Positions 8,833-10,170 of a stretch of DNA of 10,170 nt are shown piece after piece. The DNA lies in NCBI GenBank assembly GCA_020847555.1, contig JADLBT010000314.1, positions 1-10,170 on the forward strand, read 5' to 3'. The stretch is from Gemmataceae bacterium (GTDB lineage Bacteria; Planctomycetota; Planctomycetia; Gemmatales; Gemmataceae). The translations under genes and the position numbers were made by a program. Positions within the stretch are counted from its first letter, which is position 1. Every line of letters starts with the position of its first letter. The notes beneath the pieces were generated by a model. That model did not search any database and was not told where the DNA came from. It saw only the letters and a program-made list of their open reading frames with translations.

Positions 8833-9963
8833 ATGGAGCGCTACTTTGCGACCTGTGCCCGCGGGCTGGAAAATGTGTTGGCGGACGAGCTGCGCGCCCT
8901 CGGCGCGGCAGAGGTGAAGCCGGGCCGCGGCGGCGTCGCGTTCGCCGGCGAGCGCCCGCTGCTCTACCGCGCCAACCTGTGGCTGCGCACCGCCATCCGC
9001 GTCCTGATGCCGATCCGCGAGGCCGACGTCACCACGCCGGAAGAACTCTACGACGCGGTGCAAGCCATCGACTGGTCGCGCTACCTGACGCCGGACCACA
9101 CGCTGGCGGTCGATTGCAACGTGCGCGACTCGCACCTCACCCACTCGAAGTACGCCGCCCTGAAGACGAAGGACGCCATCTGCGACCAGTTCATCGCGAA
9201 GGTCGGGCGGCGCCCGAGCGTGAACGTCGAGGAGCCGATGGTCGGGCTGAACCTGCACATCTACCGCGACCACGCAGTCCTGAGCCTGGAGAGTTCCGGC
9301 GAGTCGCTGCACAAGCGCGGCTATCGGCCGATCCTGACGAAGGCGCCGCTCAACGAGGCGCTGGCGGCGGGCATCGTGCTGCTGACCGGGTGGCGCGGCG
9401 AGACGCTGTTCGTCGATCCGATGTGCGGCTCGGGCGTACTGCCGATCGAGGCGTCATGGCTCGCGCTGCGCCGTCCTCCCGGACTGACGCGCAAGCGGTT
9501 CGGGTTTCAGGGGTGGATGGATTTCGACGTCGCGCTGTGGGCGGAGCTGCGCGACGAGGCGCGGCGCGGAGTGCTGAAGCAGTTGCCCGCGCCGATCCGC
9601 GGGTCCGACGTGCGCCGCGACGTGGTCTCGTTCGCACGCACCAACGCCCGCGCCGCCGGGGTGGGACACCTGCTCCCGTTCGAGATAAAGGACGTGCGCG
9701 ACTTCCGCCCGCCGGCCGGGTCGCCCGGGGTGATCGTCTGCAACCCGCCCTACGGCGAGCGCATCGGCGAGGAGAAGGAACTCAGGGGGTTGTACGCGGC
9801 GCTTGGCGAGGTGCTGCGAACGCGGTGCGCGGGCTGGCGGGCGTTCGTGTTCACCGGCAACCCGCGGCTGGCGGGCGATATCGGGATGGAGCCGGCTGAA
9901 CAGGTGCCGCTTTACAATGGAAAGATCGCGTGCCGGTTGCTGCAATTCAATCTTCCACCATGA
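8833..9963 (+). CDS. rlmL: THUMP-domain 23S rRNA guanine-N2 methyltransferase, RlmL N-half/YpsC type
   Basis: This 376-residue protein begins MERYFATCARGLE, the usual opening of RlmL/YpsC proteins. It has a ferredoxin-like and THUMP RNA-binding region (about 45-155), the conserved linker LHKRGYR (159-165) with APLNE (171-175), and a Rossmann methyltransferase domain. That domain has the AdoMet motif DPMCGSG (195-201) and the catalytic NPPYGER (304-310). In E. coli the homologous N-terminal half of RlmL makes m2G2445 in 23S rRNA and is fused to RlmK. Here the RlmK half is absent and the length matches the single-domain YpsC type. The gene starts four bases after the VWA stop, so it is probably co-transcribed, but its housekeeping role suggests it is a passenger at the operon's end. 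The family is secure. The exact target base is inferred, so the gene symbol is a nearest-homologue label. Confidence 0.88.
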   Translation: MERYFATCARGLENVLADELRALGAAEVKPGRGGVAFAGERPLLYRANLWLRTAIRVLMPIREADVTTPEELYDAVQAIDWSRYLTPDHTLAVDCNVRDSHLTHSKYAALKTKDAICDQFIAKVGRRPSVNVEEPMVGLNLHIYRDHAVLSLESSGESLHKRGYRPILTKAPLNEALAAGIVLLTGWRGETLFVDPMCGSGVLPIEASWLALRRPPGLTRKRFGFQGWMDFDVALWAELRDEARRGVLKQLPAPIRGSDVRRDVVSFARTNARAAGVGHLLPFEIKDVRDFRPPAGSPGVIVCNPPYGERIGEEKELRGLYAALGEVLRTRCAGWRAFVFTGNPRLAGDIGMEPAEQVPLYNGKIACRLLQFNLPP

Positions 9964-10075
9964 AAACCCTGATCAAGGTCGCGACATTTCTGCCACCGTG
10001 AAGAAGAACGGGTGCCCAATTTGCTCATTGTGGATATTACATGGGTTCGCAGACTGCTCTGGGGTGTTGCCTGGC

Positions 10076-10144
10076 AAGTCCACGGGTGGCGGCCCGTGGG
10101 GGAAGTGCCGGGGATCTGGCCCACGGGACGCCACCCGTGGACTT
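10076..10144. repeat. Nested double hairpin, REP/BIME-like or terminator
   Basis: Two 25-base arms (10076-10100 and 10120-10144) are inverted copies with one mismatch, separated by 19 bases. Each arm also folds on itself: CCACGGG and CCCGTGG form a 7-bp stem with a 6-base loop at 10080-10099 and again at 10121-10140. This nested symmetry resembles paired REP elements (BIMEs) of bacterial intergenic regions. It lies about 115 bases after the methyltransferase stop and could also end transcription from the operon, although no U-run follows. The rest of 9964-10170 shows no supported gene. Confidence 0.7.
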
Positions 10145-10170
10145 TCGTCCCGCCCCGCAGGAGTATGATA

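Noticed and set aside
10159..10170. AGGAG followed by ATG at the right edge, a possible next gene start
   Set aside because: Only one base separates AGGAG from the ATG, and only two codons or so are in the window, so it cannot be supported.

Overview
The window is a GC-rich (roughly two-thirds G+C by eye), gene-dense stretch in which every supported gene lies on the plus strand. The base composition, the HEAT-rich proteome style and an inverted-repeat GxxExxY cassette fit a planctomycete (possibly Gemmata-like). That placement is an inference from style and not from a marker gene.

Positions 1-100 hold a plausible sigma-70-type promoter and a clear ribosome binding site. A tightly packed operon follows: a SWIM zinc-finger protein (101-1537), a HEAT-repeat protein with an extreme Asp/Glu/Tyr tract (1540-3486), a MoxR-type AAA+ ATPase (3537-4682), a large DUF5682-like protein (4679-7123, ATGA overlap with the ATPase), and a von Willebrand factor A (VWA) protein with an intact MIDAS (7635-8828). 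Four bases downstream comes a THUMP-domain rRNA methyltransferase of the RlmL/YpsC type (8833-9963). The last 207 bases are non-coding and contain a strong double hairpin.

The first five operon genes look like one functional unit. MoxR ATPases paired with VWA proteins act as chaperone-like remodelling machines. Here they come with a putative zinc-dependent nucleic-acid or protein-binding subunit (SWIM), a helical scaffold (HEAT), and a protein whose N-terminal domain carries two GX2H motifs and a glutamate in the arrangement typical of the TIKI/TraB/ChaN/EreA superfamily. The biological role of this five-gene set is not known to me, and I think it is the most interesting system here.

The operon is interrupted between the DUF5682-like gene and the VWA gene by a self-contained 491-bp cassette (7128-7618). 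It is bounded by 35-bp terminal inverted repeats matching at 33 of 35 positions and encodes a lower-GC GxxExxY protein with PD-(D/E)XK nuclease-like residues. Removing it, and collapsing a flanking ATTGC direct repeat, would restore an ordinary short operon junction. This suggests a recent insertion of a small mobile element.
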